Positions 1 through 6,670 of a stretch of DNA of 12,453 nt are shown here, piece by piece. The position numbers were made by a program, and so were the translations under genes. Source of the stretch: Chloroflexota bacterium (lineage in GTDB: Bacteria; Chloroflexota; Anaerolineae; Aggregatilineales; Phototrophicaceae). Under the pieces are notes generated by a model. That model ran no database searches and was not told where the DNA came from. It saw only the letters and a program-made list of their open reading frames with translations. The first letter of the stretch is position 1; each line of letters begins with the position of its first letter. The DNA is taken from the NCBI GenBank assembly GCA_023430545.1, contig JAEZAF010000196.1:1-12453 (forward strand). The letters run 5' to 3'.

Positions 1-494
1 GCCGCTGGCAGATCATAGTCGTCTGGGGTGAATCCCAGTCGGTTGAGCAGTTCGCGCACACGGGAGTTATGCTGCGGTCCGCCGAGCGCAACGTATTCCG
101 CGATCACCCGCTCCTGCTGGGCAAGCACTTTCTCCAGCGCATCGGGGTCGCCATAGACTTCTGGCAGGCCAAGCTGATCTTCCAGCGCGGACATCCGCAC
201 TTCGACTTCGGCCAGTTTCGGCGGGAGCGTCAAGGCGACATCGAGCAGTGTCTGGCCTTCGGGCAGATTGATCTCCTGCGCCAGATAGCCAACAGTGACG
301 CCTTTCGCGCACATCACCACGCCGGAGTCCGGTGCGATGACACCGAGAATGGCCTTGAACAGTGTCGATTTTCCCGCGCCGTTGATGCCGACCAGTCCGA
401 TACGGTCATGGTCACTGAGGGCGAATGTCAGGTCACGGAAGACGGTGCGTCCCGGATAGCTGACGGTCAGGTTATGGATATTGAGGACGTGCAT
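1..494 (-). CDS. ABC-F family ATPase, N-terminal part (cut by window edge)
   Basis: Reading the minus strand from the ATG at 494 gives 164 codons that run off the left edge. The protein begins MHVLNIHNLTVSYPGRTVF, has a Walker A motif GINGAGKST at about residues 36-44, and a YLAQE Q-loop near residue 88. This is followed by an acidic helical stretch (about 110-150) and a GGPQHNSRVRELLNRLGF segment. That order (first ABC cassette, no membrane segment, helical arm insertion) is typical of soluble ABC-F proteins, which bind the ribosomal E site and act in translation or in resistance to ribosome-targeting antibiotics. The signature motif, Walker B, linker and second cassette lie outside the window, so the subfamily cannot be told. 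An AGGAG ribosome site sits at 506-510, 11 nt before the ATG. The upstream terminator and small ORF suggest regulation by attenuation. Confidence 0.93.
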   Translation of the reverse strand, partial: MHVLNIHNLTVSYPGRTVFRDLTFALSDHDRIGLVGINGAGKSTLFKAILGVIAPDSGVVMCAKGVTVGYLAQEINLPEGQTLLDVALTLPPKLAEVEVRMSALEDQLGLPEVYGDPDALEKVLAQQERVIAEYVALGGPQHNSRVRELLNRLGFTPDDYDLPA

Positions 495-600
495 AATGGT
501 CTGATCTCCTGTTGCTTATGATAACGGTCTTTCGGAAATATGGCGCAGGAGACATTCGCAGCAGCACGCATCTCGGACAGGGATGACATGGTCCGTGTCC

Positions 601-638
601 AAACAAAAACGGCTGCGAGCGAATGCGCCCACAGCCGT
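601..638 (-). terminator. Strong intrinsic terminator inside the ABC-F leader
   Basis: On the minus strand a 13-bp stem is formed by ACGGCTGTGGGCG (638-626) and CGCTCGCAGCCGT (621-609), with two G-U wobbles and a CATT tetraloop, followed directly by TTTTTGTTT. This is a textbook rho-independent terminator. It lies about 107 nt before the ABC-F start codon and points toward that gene. No complete gene ends just upstream of it, only a 28-codon ORF that stops at 683. It is therefore more likely an attenuator than the end of an ordinary operon. Confidence 0.8.
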
Positions 639-682
639 CGAATTGACGATTTGTTACAAACCGGATTACGAAAACTCACCGG

Positions 683-769
683 TCACAAGGCGCATTTCTC
701 CCTGGGACCGGTCGCGGTACTCGCGATCAGGTTCAAAGTGAAGAGGCCGTTGTGCATAAAGTAAGTCAT
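683..769 (-). CDS. Putative 28-aa leader peptide of the ABC-F gene
   Basis: On the minus strand an ATG at 769 opens 28 codons ending in TGA at 683. The peptide starts MTYFMHNGLFTLNLIAS and ends GPREKCAL. It lies between a promoter-like pair (777-806) and the intrinsic terminator (601-638). No clear Shine-Dalgarno precedes it; if the promoter call is right, transcription would start within a few bases of the ATG, making it leaderless. A 7-bp hairpin (ACCGGTC at 713-707 with GACCGGT at 685-679) covers its last codons and stop, so a ribosome stalled near the stop would disrupt it. The arrangement matches the ribosome-mediated attenuators known upstream of some ABC-F resistance genes. A longer overlapping frame (666-920) cannot be excluded, and translation is not shown. 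Confidence 0.35.
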   Translation of the reverse strand: MTYFMHNGLFTLNLIASTATGPREKCAL

Positions 770-776
770 AGCGCTT

Positions 777-806
777 ATGATAATCCGGTTTCGAGTCGCG
801 AGTCAA
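777..806 (-). promoter_or_regulatory. Candidate sigma-70-type promoter for the ABC-F leader
   Basis: On the minus strand TTGACT (806-801) and TATCAT (782-777) are separated by 18 bp. The predicted start falls about 7 nt later, at the small ORF's ATG (769). The -35 differs from consensus by one base and the -10 by two. GAGTC is directly repeated around the -35 (792-803). The position fits the ABC-F transcription unit and no better pair was seen nearby. Confidence 0.4.
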
Positions 807-1312
807 GTGGTTGGCAGCAGAAGTGCAGCTCTCGATCAAGTGCCGGGTGTAAACAGGACATCCTCTACCCTGCTTCCTGATTGCTGCAGGGAACAGCGGA
901 CGCATCAGTGTGCTATACAACGCGGCGATGCTGTGATCTATTGCCGTCTGTTTTCTGCGGCTGATGGCAGGTCATGATTGTCTGCAGATGGTGTTAACAT
1001 ATTGTGAACAACCAACAGCTATTTCTTAGCACAAAGTGGGACTTTTTGCCGTTTGCAAAGTGCTGTTCGTCTGCTATGCTATGGGTGATCAAATGCTTAA
1101 AAATACGCTCATCATCGTCCCAGAACAGAGCCTGATACACGTTCAGTATTCCGCTAAAAATCCTCGATTTCTCAAATAGACAAACTAAGTTCATACCGAT
1201 TGATATTTCGTTGTTAGATCATGATCTGTGTTATTGTTGAAGATGAAGCGCACACGCTGCACTCGGCTTCGATAACACAAGGCTGATCGACCATCGGCAC
1301 GAATGTACACAT
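807..1312. other. Gene-free, AT-richer intergenic stretch
   Basis: No recognisable gene lies between the ABC-F leader and the ParB-like operon leader. The part from about 980 to 1260 is clearly AT-richer than the flanking genes. A perfect 12-bp palindrome AGATCATGATCT lies at 1216-1227, upstream of the plus-strand operon, and could be an operator. Promoter-like hexamers around 1200-1240 are weak and I do not assign one. A 66-codon minus-strand frame (994-1194) has no good ribosome site and no recognisable motif. The stretch may be a decayed gene or a regulatory region. Confidence 0.5.
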
Positions 1313-1383
1313 GTCAGTGGTGCGGCGGGATGAGATCCTGATTGATCCCGCAACTTGAACTGGTTTGAGACAACCCCACTGAC
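1313..1383 (+). promoter_or_regulatory. Foldable 5' leader, possible three-way junction RNA
   Basis: Three nested complementary pairs lie just upstream of the ParB-like gene. P1 pairs GTCAGTGG (1313-1320) with CCACTGAC (1376-1383). P2 pairs GCGGGAT (1325-1331) with ATCCCGC (1345-1351). P3 pairs GGTT (1362-1365) with AACC (1372-1375), directly abutting P1. The ribosome site AGGGG (1402-1406) lies 18 nt beyond P1. I recognise no known riboswitch class. It could be a structured mRNA leader or chance complementarity. Confidence 0.3.
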
Positions 1384-1418
1384 CTGTAAACCTGAGATAA
1401 CAGGGGATGCGAACCCTT

Positions 1419-2474
1419 ATGACAGATGATGTATCGTTTCAGGCGAATATGCGCGAGGGGATCTCCCAGTTTCAGACAGCCCGGATGCGTGGTTTCTGGC
1501 AGGAGATGTTTCTGCATCTGCGCGGAAAATCGCCTGAATTACTGAGTTTTGAAGACATCCGCACGCGCTTGCGCCTGCGTGAAGAGAGTTATCGCGGCCT
1601 GCTCGATGTCCCGATCGACAAGATCATCGGCAGTGTAGGCCGCTATCGTGACTTCACCGCCAACTTCCTGCCGCGCAGCGGCAAGATGATGGAGCGCTGG
1701 AGCCGTGTCTATGCTCAGGCCAACAGCCTGACCGGTCTGCCGCCCATCGAGCTGTACAAAATCGGTGATACGTATTTCGTGCGCGATGGCAATCATCGGG
1801 TTTCGGTCGCCCGTCAGATGGGTTCGACGACTATTCAGGCGCATGTCACCGAACTGCCGACGAGTATCGATATTCATCCTGGTATGACTGAAGAGGAAAT
1901 CGGAGTGGCGGCAGCCTATGCTGCCTTCCTCGAGGAAACTGGCCTGCCCGCCAGCCGCCCGCATCATCAGTCAATGCTGCTGTCGGAAAGCTCACGCTAT
2001 GCCGACCTGCTCGGCCATATCTATATCCATCAGGCCTTTCTCAGGCAGGTGGACAAACGCGACGTTCCATTTGAAGAAGCCGCTGCAAATTGGTACGATA
2101 ATATCTATCGTCCGGCTGTGACGCTGATTCGCAAGTATCAGATGCTGAAATATTTCGATGATCGCACCGAAGCAGACCTGTTTCTGTGGATGGTCGAACA
2201 TCTGCGCGAAGTCCATGAACTGTATGGTGATGGCAGCCGTCGCAAGTTCAGCCATGCCATTGTCGATTTTCTACAGGAACGCAAGCTGCCTGTCCCGGCA
2301 GAACTTTATAATGAGAACGACCAGACACTGGAATTGAGCCGCTCGCTGGTTGATGAAGCGATGCAGCGCGTGCAGCAGCTTCAGATGGAACGGATGGAAC
2401 GCCATCAGGCCGCCCGTCAGGCAGCGGAACAGCATGCCACCTACTCCGATCATGGAAGCGATGATGCGAAGTAA
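1419..2474 (+). CDS. ParB/sulfiredoxin-fold protein of unknown role
   Basis: A 351-aa soluble protein. Residues about 65-146 form a ParB N-terminal-like (ParB/Srx) domain: VPIDKIIGSVGRYRDF, then LPPIELYKIGDTYFVRDGNHRVSVARQMG. The DGNHRVSVA segment (about 123-131) corresponds to the GxHRxxA nucleotide-binding box of the ParB/Srx fold. No partition-type DNA-binding HTH is evident. The rest is helical (LLGHIYIHQAFLRQ, YRPAVTLIRKYQML, LWMVEHLREVHELYG) and ends in a Gln/Met/Glu-rich charged tail. I chose ATG 1419 because AGGGG at 1402-1406 is 12 nt before it but touches the alternative ATG at 1407. It is first in an apparent operon with an FtsZ-like gene (115-bp gap) and RNase H. Similar proteins are annotated in Chloroflexota as ParB-N-domain or DUF4032-like; DNA or nucleotide binding is inferred and the function unknown. 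Confidence 0.85.
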   Translation: MTDDVSFQANMREGISQFQTARMRGFWQEMFLHLRGKSPELLSFEDIRTRLRLREESYRGLLDVPIDKIIGSVGRYRDFTANFLPRSGKMMERWSRVYAQANSLTGLPPIELYKIGDTYFVRDGNHRVSVARQMGSTTIQAHVTELPTSIDIHPGMTEEEIGVAAAYAAFLEETGLPASRPHHQSMLLSESSRYADLLGHIYIHQAFLRQVDKRDVPFEEAAANWYDNIYRPAVTLIRKYQMLKYFDDRTEADLFLWMVEHLREVHELYGDGSRRKFSHAIVDFLQERKLPVPAELYNENDQTLELSRSLVDEAMQRVQQLQMERMERHQAARQAAEQHATYSDHGSDDAK

Positions 2475-2589
2475 GGCGATGTCTGCGGCTGGCAGGCGAT
2501 CAACCACCCGACCGATGCAAATCAATGCAGCGCTTCCGGCTGTCACAGCGGCGGCCAACCCGAATCACGGAAACATCAGGCAGAAATAA

Positions 2590-3177
2590 ATGGATCTGGA
2601 AACTCCAGCACGTATCAGGGTGATGGGTGTGGGCGACGGTGGCAACCGTGCACTCGATTATATCGCCGCTGAAGATCTCTCTGGCATTACGCTAACCGCC
2701 ATCAATACCCATCAGCAGAATACCCGCCCGCTGAATGTCAATCATGTGATGATCGGGCTTGAAACCACTCGCGGGCTTGGCGCTGGCGGCAGCACCGAAT
2801 ACGGAAAACGTGCCGCCCTTGAAAGCGAAAACGCCCTCAGACAGCTTATGGAAGGCGCGGATCGGGTGTTTATCCTCGCGGCCCTCGGCGGTGGGACCGG
2901 CAGTGGAGCCAGTCCGATTATCACCAGGCTGGCGCGTGAGGCCGGGGCGGCGACGATCGCCGTCGTGTCTCAGCCGTTTACCTTTGAGGGTTCGCAGCGC
3001 CGTCAGATCGCGCATGTGGGCCTGACCGCACTGGAGAATCGTGTCGATGAGCTGATCGTGGTTGAAGCAGACCGGCTGATCCCGCTGACACGTTCGCGCC
3101 GCGCACCTGTGCTGGATGAGGCGTTCTCACTGGTGGCACGCTGTATGGCGTGGCACGTACTTTCGCGCCTTATCTGA
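2590..3177 (+). CDS. FtsZ-like protein, GTPase domain only, lacking T7 loop and C-terminal domain
   Basis: A 195-aa protein collinear with the FtsZ N-terminal GTPase domain: GVGDGGNRALDYI (G1), TRGLGAGGSTEYGKRAA, the tubulin/FtsZ signature GGGTGSG near residue 101, and VVSQPFTFEG. It stops at LSRLI, just where FtsZ has ISDLI and then the catalytic T7 loop (NxDFADV). FtsZ is normally 320-450 aa. Residues that contact GTP in FtsZ are altered: NTDAQ reads NTHQQ, and IPNDR reads VEADR. It may bind nucleotide weakly, but it should not make a normal GTPase interface. The stop is only 36 bp before the RNase H gene, so no C-terminal half is hidden downstream. An in-frame TAA directly precedes the ATG, fixing the start; the ribosome site (AGGCAG) is weak. 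It is probably not the cell-division FtsZ but a paralogue. A recent frameshift in the last 20 codons cannot be excluded. Confidence 0.85.
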   Translation: MDLETPARIRVMGVGDGGNRALDYIAAEDLSGITLTAINTHQQNTRPLNVNHVMIGLETTRGLGAGGSTEYGKRAALESENALRQLMEGADRVFILAALGGGTGSGASPIITRLAREAGAATIAVVSQPFTFEGSQRRQIAHVGLTALENRVDELIVVEADRLIPLTRSRRAPVLDEAFSLVARCMAWHVLSRLI

Positions 3178-3213
3178 TGCCCCCGAACCGCCTCACAAAG
3201 CGAGACTATCCCC

Positions 3214-4158
3214 ATGCCTAAACCTCAGGTGACGATCTTTACCGACGGCGGCGCACAGCCGAATCCCGGCCCCGGTGGCTATGGTATCCTGCTGCTGCTT
3301 CCAGATGGCACCCGACGTGCATATCGAGGCGGCGAACCAGATACAACTAACAATCGTATGGAGCTGACAGCGGCCTGTGTCGCACTCGAAAGCCTTTCCG
3401 AACCGCATCAGGTCATGCTCTATACCGACAGCCAGTATGTCAAAAAAGGTATCACTGAATGGATTCGCGGCTGGGTGCGCAAGGGCTGGAAGGATGTCAA
3501 AAACCCGGACCTGTGGCAGCGTCTGCATGCGGCCACACAGCGTCATGATATCGACTGGCGCTGGGTGCGTGGACATGCCGGGAATCAGCATAACGAACAT
3601 GTGGACTGGCTGGCGACCAAGGCCCGCGAAGAGGTCCAGCGGAAGCGTGGCATCGTGCCGAATACGGATGTGACGCAGGAAATCGCGCTTTACGCCGCCC
3701 CTGCGCTGTCGGTTTCCAGTGCAGCGGCGGCGGACTTCGATTATGTCATCTACACCTCGACGCACTACGACAGCCGTGCAAAATCCGGCGGTTGGGGCAT
3801 CGTCATAGAGACACCACGCATGCCAGACACCGCGGCAGTCGAGTTGTCGGATGCAGCCACCGGGACAAGTGCCTATGAACTGGCACTGCTGGCAGCGGCT
3901 GTCGCGCTGGAATCCCTGACTGGACCCGGCTCGGTGCAGATTTACACTGATAACGAGACCGTCCAGAAGGGCGCGTCCATGTGGGTAAAGGGCTGGCGCA
4001 ACAACGGCTGGAAGAAGAAAGACGGCGGCCCGGTCATGCACTCCGAGCTTTGGCAGCGCATCGACGCTGCCCAGCAGAAGCGCACGGTTAAATGGGTGCT
4101 GGGGACGGGTATCAGTCCCAGAGCTGATAGCCTGGCCGCTGAAGCCAGTCGTGCGTGA
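3214..4158 (+). CDS. rnhA: Two-domain ribonuclease HI (active N-domain, degenerate C-domain)
   Basis: A 314-aa protein, twice the usual 150-160 aa of RNase HI. Domain 1 (about 1-145) carries the full catalytic set: D11 (FTDGG), E50 (NNRMELTA), D72 (YTDSQY), H121 (RGHAGN) and D131 (VDWLA), plus the basic handle WIRGWVRKGWK. It should cleave the RNA strand of RNA:DNA hybrids in the cytoplasm. After an Ala/Ser-rich linker, domain 2 (about 176-314) repeats the fold: GGWGIVI, AYELALLAAAVALESL, YTDNETVQKG, WVKGWRNNGWKKKDGG, WVLGTG and RADSLAAEA. There E222, D246 and D305 remain, but the first Asp is Ser182 and the His is Thr298, so it is probably inactive and may bind hybrid or DNA. Handle-like segments are present in both halves, pointing to internal duplication. 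It is third in the operon; its 3' end overlaps the convergent gene by 47 bp. Confidence 0.93.
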   Translation: MPKPQVTIFTDGGAQPNPGPGGYGILLLLPDGTRRAYRGGEPDTTNNRMELTAACVALESLSEPHQVMLYTDSQYVKKGITEWIRGWVRKGWKDVKNPDLWQRLHAATQRHDIDWRWVRGHAGNQHNEHVDWLATKAREEVQRKRGIVPNTDVTQEIALYAAPALSVSSAAAADFDYVIYTSTHYDSRAKSGGWGIVIETPRMPDTAAVELSDAATGTSAYELALLAAAVALESLTGPGSVQIYTDNETVQKGASMWVKGWRNNGWKKKDGGPVMHSELWQRIDAAQQKRTVKWVLGTGISPRADSLAAEASRA

Positions 4159-5008
4159 CCTCACGAAGAAACGCGACCAATGCTTCCTTTGACAGATTGT
4201 CCAGTGCCTGATAGGGGATTTCGCTGATTTCCTTCAGGTCGATACGCGAATAAACGCCACCGTTCATGCGTGGAAGTTTTGTCGTATGCGTCAGCCAGGA
4301 ACGCACGGTGATATTCAGATGATGTTCCAGCGGGACCAAATGACGATACCACTGCATGAGATCCCACGTGTTGTCCGGTTGGCTGTCCGCAATAAGCAGC
4401 GTCTGCATCGGGAAATCCATTCGTGCCAGGGCAGTGCGATAGTAAATGATACAGCTATCAGGGTCGTTTTCTTCCCGTTCAAGCGCGGCAGTCGGCAGCT
4501 TCTGACGCAGGTCAGCCTCAAGCGATGGGTAATCAATCATGAAGCTGTATTCCCTGACACGGTACAGTGGGTTCTGCCAGTAAATCACCGAGCGCTTGCG
4601 CGGATAGGTTCCCGGTTGGATTTCCAGTTGATAATCCGGATATTTCTCTGACTGTATTTCTCCCCAATCCTCCGCCCGAAACCCCTTCTCAATCATGACG
4701 TTGGAGCTTGGGCCGTAAACTCCCAGGGGATAACACAGCTTGTATTCCGCTGGCAGATATTCGCGATAAAATTCCAGAAAAAGTACGAAGAGTTCATCGT
4801 ACCCACCCACGATAGTGCCCTCTTCGTCGATTGTTAGATCAAGCTCGTAAATCTCATATTTTCCGTTCCAGTCTTCGAAAGGTTTAGTCGGGTAAGGCAC
4901 ACTGATCTGTCTGTCAGGATGGGTTCGATTCCATGCTGCTGTCAGATCCTCAATATTCAGTGTAAATGGCGGTGAGTCGATCAGATATGCGCCGAAAACG
5001 TCACCCAT
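4112..5008 (-). CDS. Unrecognised protein, paralogue A of a tandem pair
   Basis: I do not recognise this 298-aa family. It is soluble, with no signal peptide or membrane segment, acidic and rich in Tyr, Trp and Pro. Blocks shared with its neighbour are LIDSPPFTLNIEDLTAAWN at the N-terminus, LFVLFLEFYREYLPAEYKL (about 73-91), IEKGF (about 107), YRTALARM with QTLLIADSQPDNTWDLMQWY (about 194-222), VPLEHHLNITV, and a C-terminal ISEIPYQALDNLSKEALVAFLREVT. These run the whole length, so the two genes arose by duplication. The start is supported by AAGGAGGG (5018-5025), 9 nt upstream. It is second in a two-gene unit, 26 bp after paralogue B. The last 47 bp overlap the 3' end of the RNase H gene on the other strand. 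Tandem divergent paralogues are common among immunity and defence proteins, but nothing in the sequence proves such a role. Confidence 0.85.
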   Translation of the reverse strand: MGDVFGAYLIDSPPFTLNIEDLTAAWNRTHPDRQISVPYPTKPFEDWNGKYEIYELDLTIDEEGTIVGGYDELFVLFLEFYREYLPAEYKLCYPLGVYGPSSNVMIEKGFRAEDWGEIQSEKYPDYQLEIQPGTYPRKRSVIYWQNPLYRVREYSFMIDYPSLEADLRQKLPTAALEREENDPDSCIIYYRTALARMDFPMQTLLIADSQPDNTWDLMQWYRHLVPLEHHLNITVRSWLTHTTKLPRMNGGVYSRIDLKEISEIPYQALDNLSKEALVAFLREVTHDWLQRPGYQLWD

Positions 5009-5034
5009 TGTTCATGCCCTCCTTCGTGTCAACC

Positions 5035-5931
5035 TCACTCTGATTGGGTGTTTTCATGTGAGTCGTCCTGAATAACCTGTTGTACTCCGGTCACCTTCCG
5101 GAGCATTGCCACCAGATCTTCTTTCGGCAGGCTGCTGCGGGTCGGATATGGAATACGGCTGATATGGTGGTGCATTGATCGTTCATACCTTGTGTTGGCG
5201 TCCAGCATTTCGGTTTCGAGCATTTCAGCGGATGTGATGGTGAGGTGCAGCCGGTGTTCCAGTGGGATCATCTCGCGATACCACTGAAGCAGTTCCCATG
5301 TACTGTCGGGGTTTGTGTCGGTTATCACCAGTGTCTGTGACAGTAGATGCATTCTGCATCTGGCAGTGCGATAACCAAGTGAATAGTTGCCCTCATCCCA
5401 GCTCCACGATTTTCGCAGAATGGCCTTCGGAAGCTTCGCTTTCAGGCTGCGTCGTAACAGCCTGGCATCAACCCGAAATTCGTAACCTGTTACATCGGCC
5501 AGCGGATTCGCCTGATGTGTATCAGGGGCAGCGCTGTAGTGATGTCCCGGGAAGACATGCACGTTATACTCGCGGGGAAGGAACGTCCATGGTTCAAATG
5601 CAAAAAAATCGTCCTGTTTGAAGCCTTTTTCGATCGACATGGGGCCGTCTGGTCCGCCTTCAAAGACCATCAGCTTATATTCCGCAGGCAGATAGTCCCG
5701 ATAGAATTCGAGGAATAATACGAACAAGTCCACGTCACGAGCACTCACCAGCCCGTTTTTATCGATCGACAGGACATCGCCTATAAGCTGATAGGCATCG
5801 CGGTTGTACGGATCAGCTTCAGGAAAGGCTTCCATGTCGGGATGCGCCTGATTCCATGCTGCGGTCAGCGCGTCGATGTCCAGCGTAAATGGGGGTGAGT
5901 CTATCAGTTCTGCGTAGTAGGTCATGCCCAT
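5035..5931 (-). CDS. Unrecognised protein, paralogue B of a tandem pair
   Basis: A 298-aa soluble protein, the same length as its downstream paralogue and alignable over its whole length. It shows LIDSPPFTLDIDALTAAWN (9-27), LFVLFLEFYRDYLPAEYKL, IEKGFKQDD, YRTARCRM followed by QTLVITDTNPDSTWELLQWY, IPLEHRLHLTI, and LPKEDLVAMLRKVT near the end. The middle (about 110-175) is the most diverged part, with a His/Trp/Phe-rich stretch (FPGHHYSAAPDTHQANP), which suggests a variable recognition region on a conserved scaffold. It ends in an acidic tail. The ATG at 5931 has GGAG 7 nt upstream. A small AT palindrome (5976-5989) lies in the 148-bp gap before it, where a promoter could be. The methyltransferase further upstream is on the same strand. 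The function is unknown. Confidence 0.85.
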   Translation of the reverse strand: MGMTYYAELIDSPPFTLDIDALTAAWNQAHPDMEAFPEADPYNRDAYQLIGDVLSIDKNGLVSARDVDLFVLFLEFYRDYLPAEYKLMVFEGGPDGPMSIEKGFKQDDFFAFEPWTFLPREYNVHVFPGHHYSAAPDTHQANPLADVTGYEFRVDARLLRRSLKAKLPKAILRKSWSWDEGNYSLGYRTARCRMHLLSQTLVITDTNPDSTWELLQWYREMIPLEHRLHLTITSAEMLETEMLDANTRYERSMHHHISRIPYPTRSSLPKEDLVAMLRKVTGVQQVIQDDSHENTQSE

Positions 5932-6079
5932 AATGCTTCTCCGGTTGCTATCGACGGTGGCCTCTGGCTGTGCTGATAATTTTTATTATGGCGAATCGGC
6001 GCTCATCTGCATGACTGCTGGCTGCTTGTTAGCTGACGGATATCTGACGTTTATCCTTCTGACCGGATGACTGTCTGGT

Positions 6080-6619
6080 TTACGTGGATGGATCAGCAGG
6101 TTTGGCGACGATACACACGCCGCGCTCTATGTCAGGATTTTTGAAGATCACGCGGCTCGAAAAGCGGTGTGCATCCAGCACCTTAATCACCTTGTCTGCC
6201 GTCGCCTGATTCTGACGCACTTCGAATGGTTCGTAAAACAGATAGAGTGCACCATCGGGTGCCAGAAGCTGACGGATGATGCCCAGTTCATTGGTCGGCT
6301 TCAGCCAGAAGACGTTGACATGCACGGCAAAGATCTTATTGAAGTGTGCCGCGCCCATCTCTGACATATCGATACGGTTCAGATCCACGGTGTGAAAGCT
6401 GGCTTTGCCCGCCATGATGCAGTCCTGATTGCGCTCGGTTGCCACTTTGATCATCTTGGCTGATCGGTCAATCGCCGTTAGCCGTCCATCGGTCAGATGC
6501 TCACAGACCAGCGCGGCGGCGACACCATGTCCGCAGCCGATCTCCATGATCTGATCGTCGGGTTGTACTTCCAGCACTTCGACAGCCCAACGCAGCCGTT
6601 CCGGGACTTTTAACGCCAT
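6080..6619 (-). CDS. Small class I SAM-dependent methyltransferase
   Basis: A 179-aa protein with a Rossmann-like methyltransferase core. Motif I is IMEIGCGHGVAAALV (about 24-38), which binds S-adenosylmethionine. An acidic motif follows in LTAIDRSAKMIKVATERN (ribose contact near D51), then SFHTVDLNRID, the strand FNKIFAVHVNVFW (motif IV region) and LLAPDGALYLFYEP (motif V/VI). The substrate is not evident; the fold is that of Methyltransf_11/25-type enzymes acting on small molecules or lipids. The frame allows two adjacent ATGs. I take the second (6617-6619), because AAGGAGG at 6624-6630 is 4 nt from it but only 1 nt from the ATG at 6620-6622. It is divergent from the sulfotransferase gene and lies 148 bp upstream of the tandem paralogues on the same strand, so co-transcription with them is possible. 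Confidence 0.9.
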   Translation of the reverse strand: MALKVPERLRWAVEVLEVQPDDQIMEIGCGHGVAAALVCEHLTDGRLTAIDRSAKMIKVATERNQDCIMAGKASFHTVDLNRIDMSEMGAAHFNKIFAVHVNVFWLKPTNELGIIRQLLAPDGALYLFYEPFEVRQNQATADKVIKVLDAHRFSSRVIFKNPDIERGVCIVAKPADPST

Positions 6620-6670
6620 CATGCCTCCTTAATGGTTCCAGGTGCTGTTCAAAGGTTGATCCAAAGATCA

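Noticed and set aside
69..521. Plus-strand 150-codon open frame
   Set aside because: It is the antisense shadow of the ABC-F gene, which has Walker A and an ABC-F layout on the minus strand.
666..920. Minus-strand 84-codon frame overlapping the ABC-F leader
   Set aside because: It starts upstream of the best promoter and has no recognisable features; the 28-codon ORF fits the leader layout better, though this is not certain.
994..1194. Minus-strand 66-codon frame in the AT-rich intergenic region
   Set aside because: No good ribosome site, no recognised motif and no neighbour in an operon; kept only as a possible decayed gene.
3193..4164. Minus-strand 323-codon frame
   Set aside because: It is antisense to the RNase H gene, whose catalytic residues are all visible on the plus strand.
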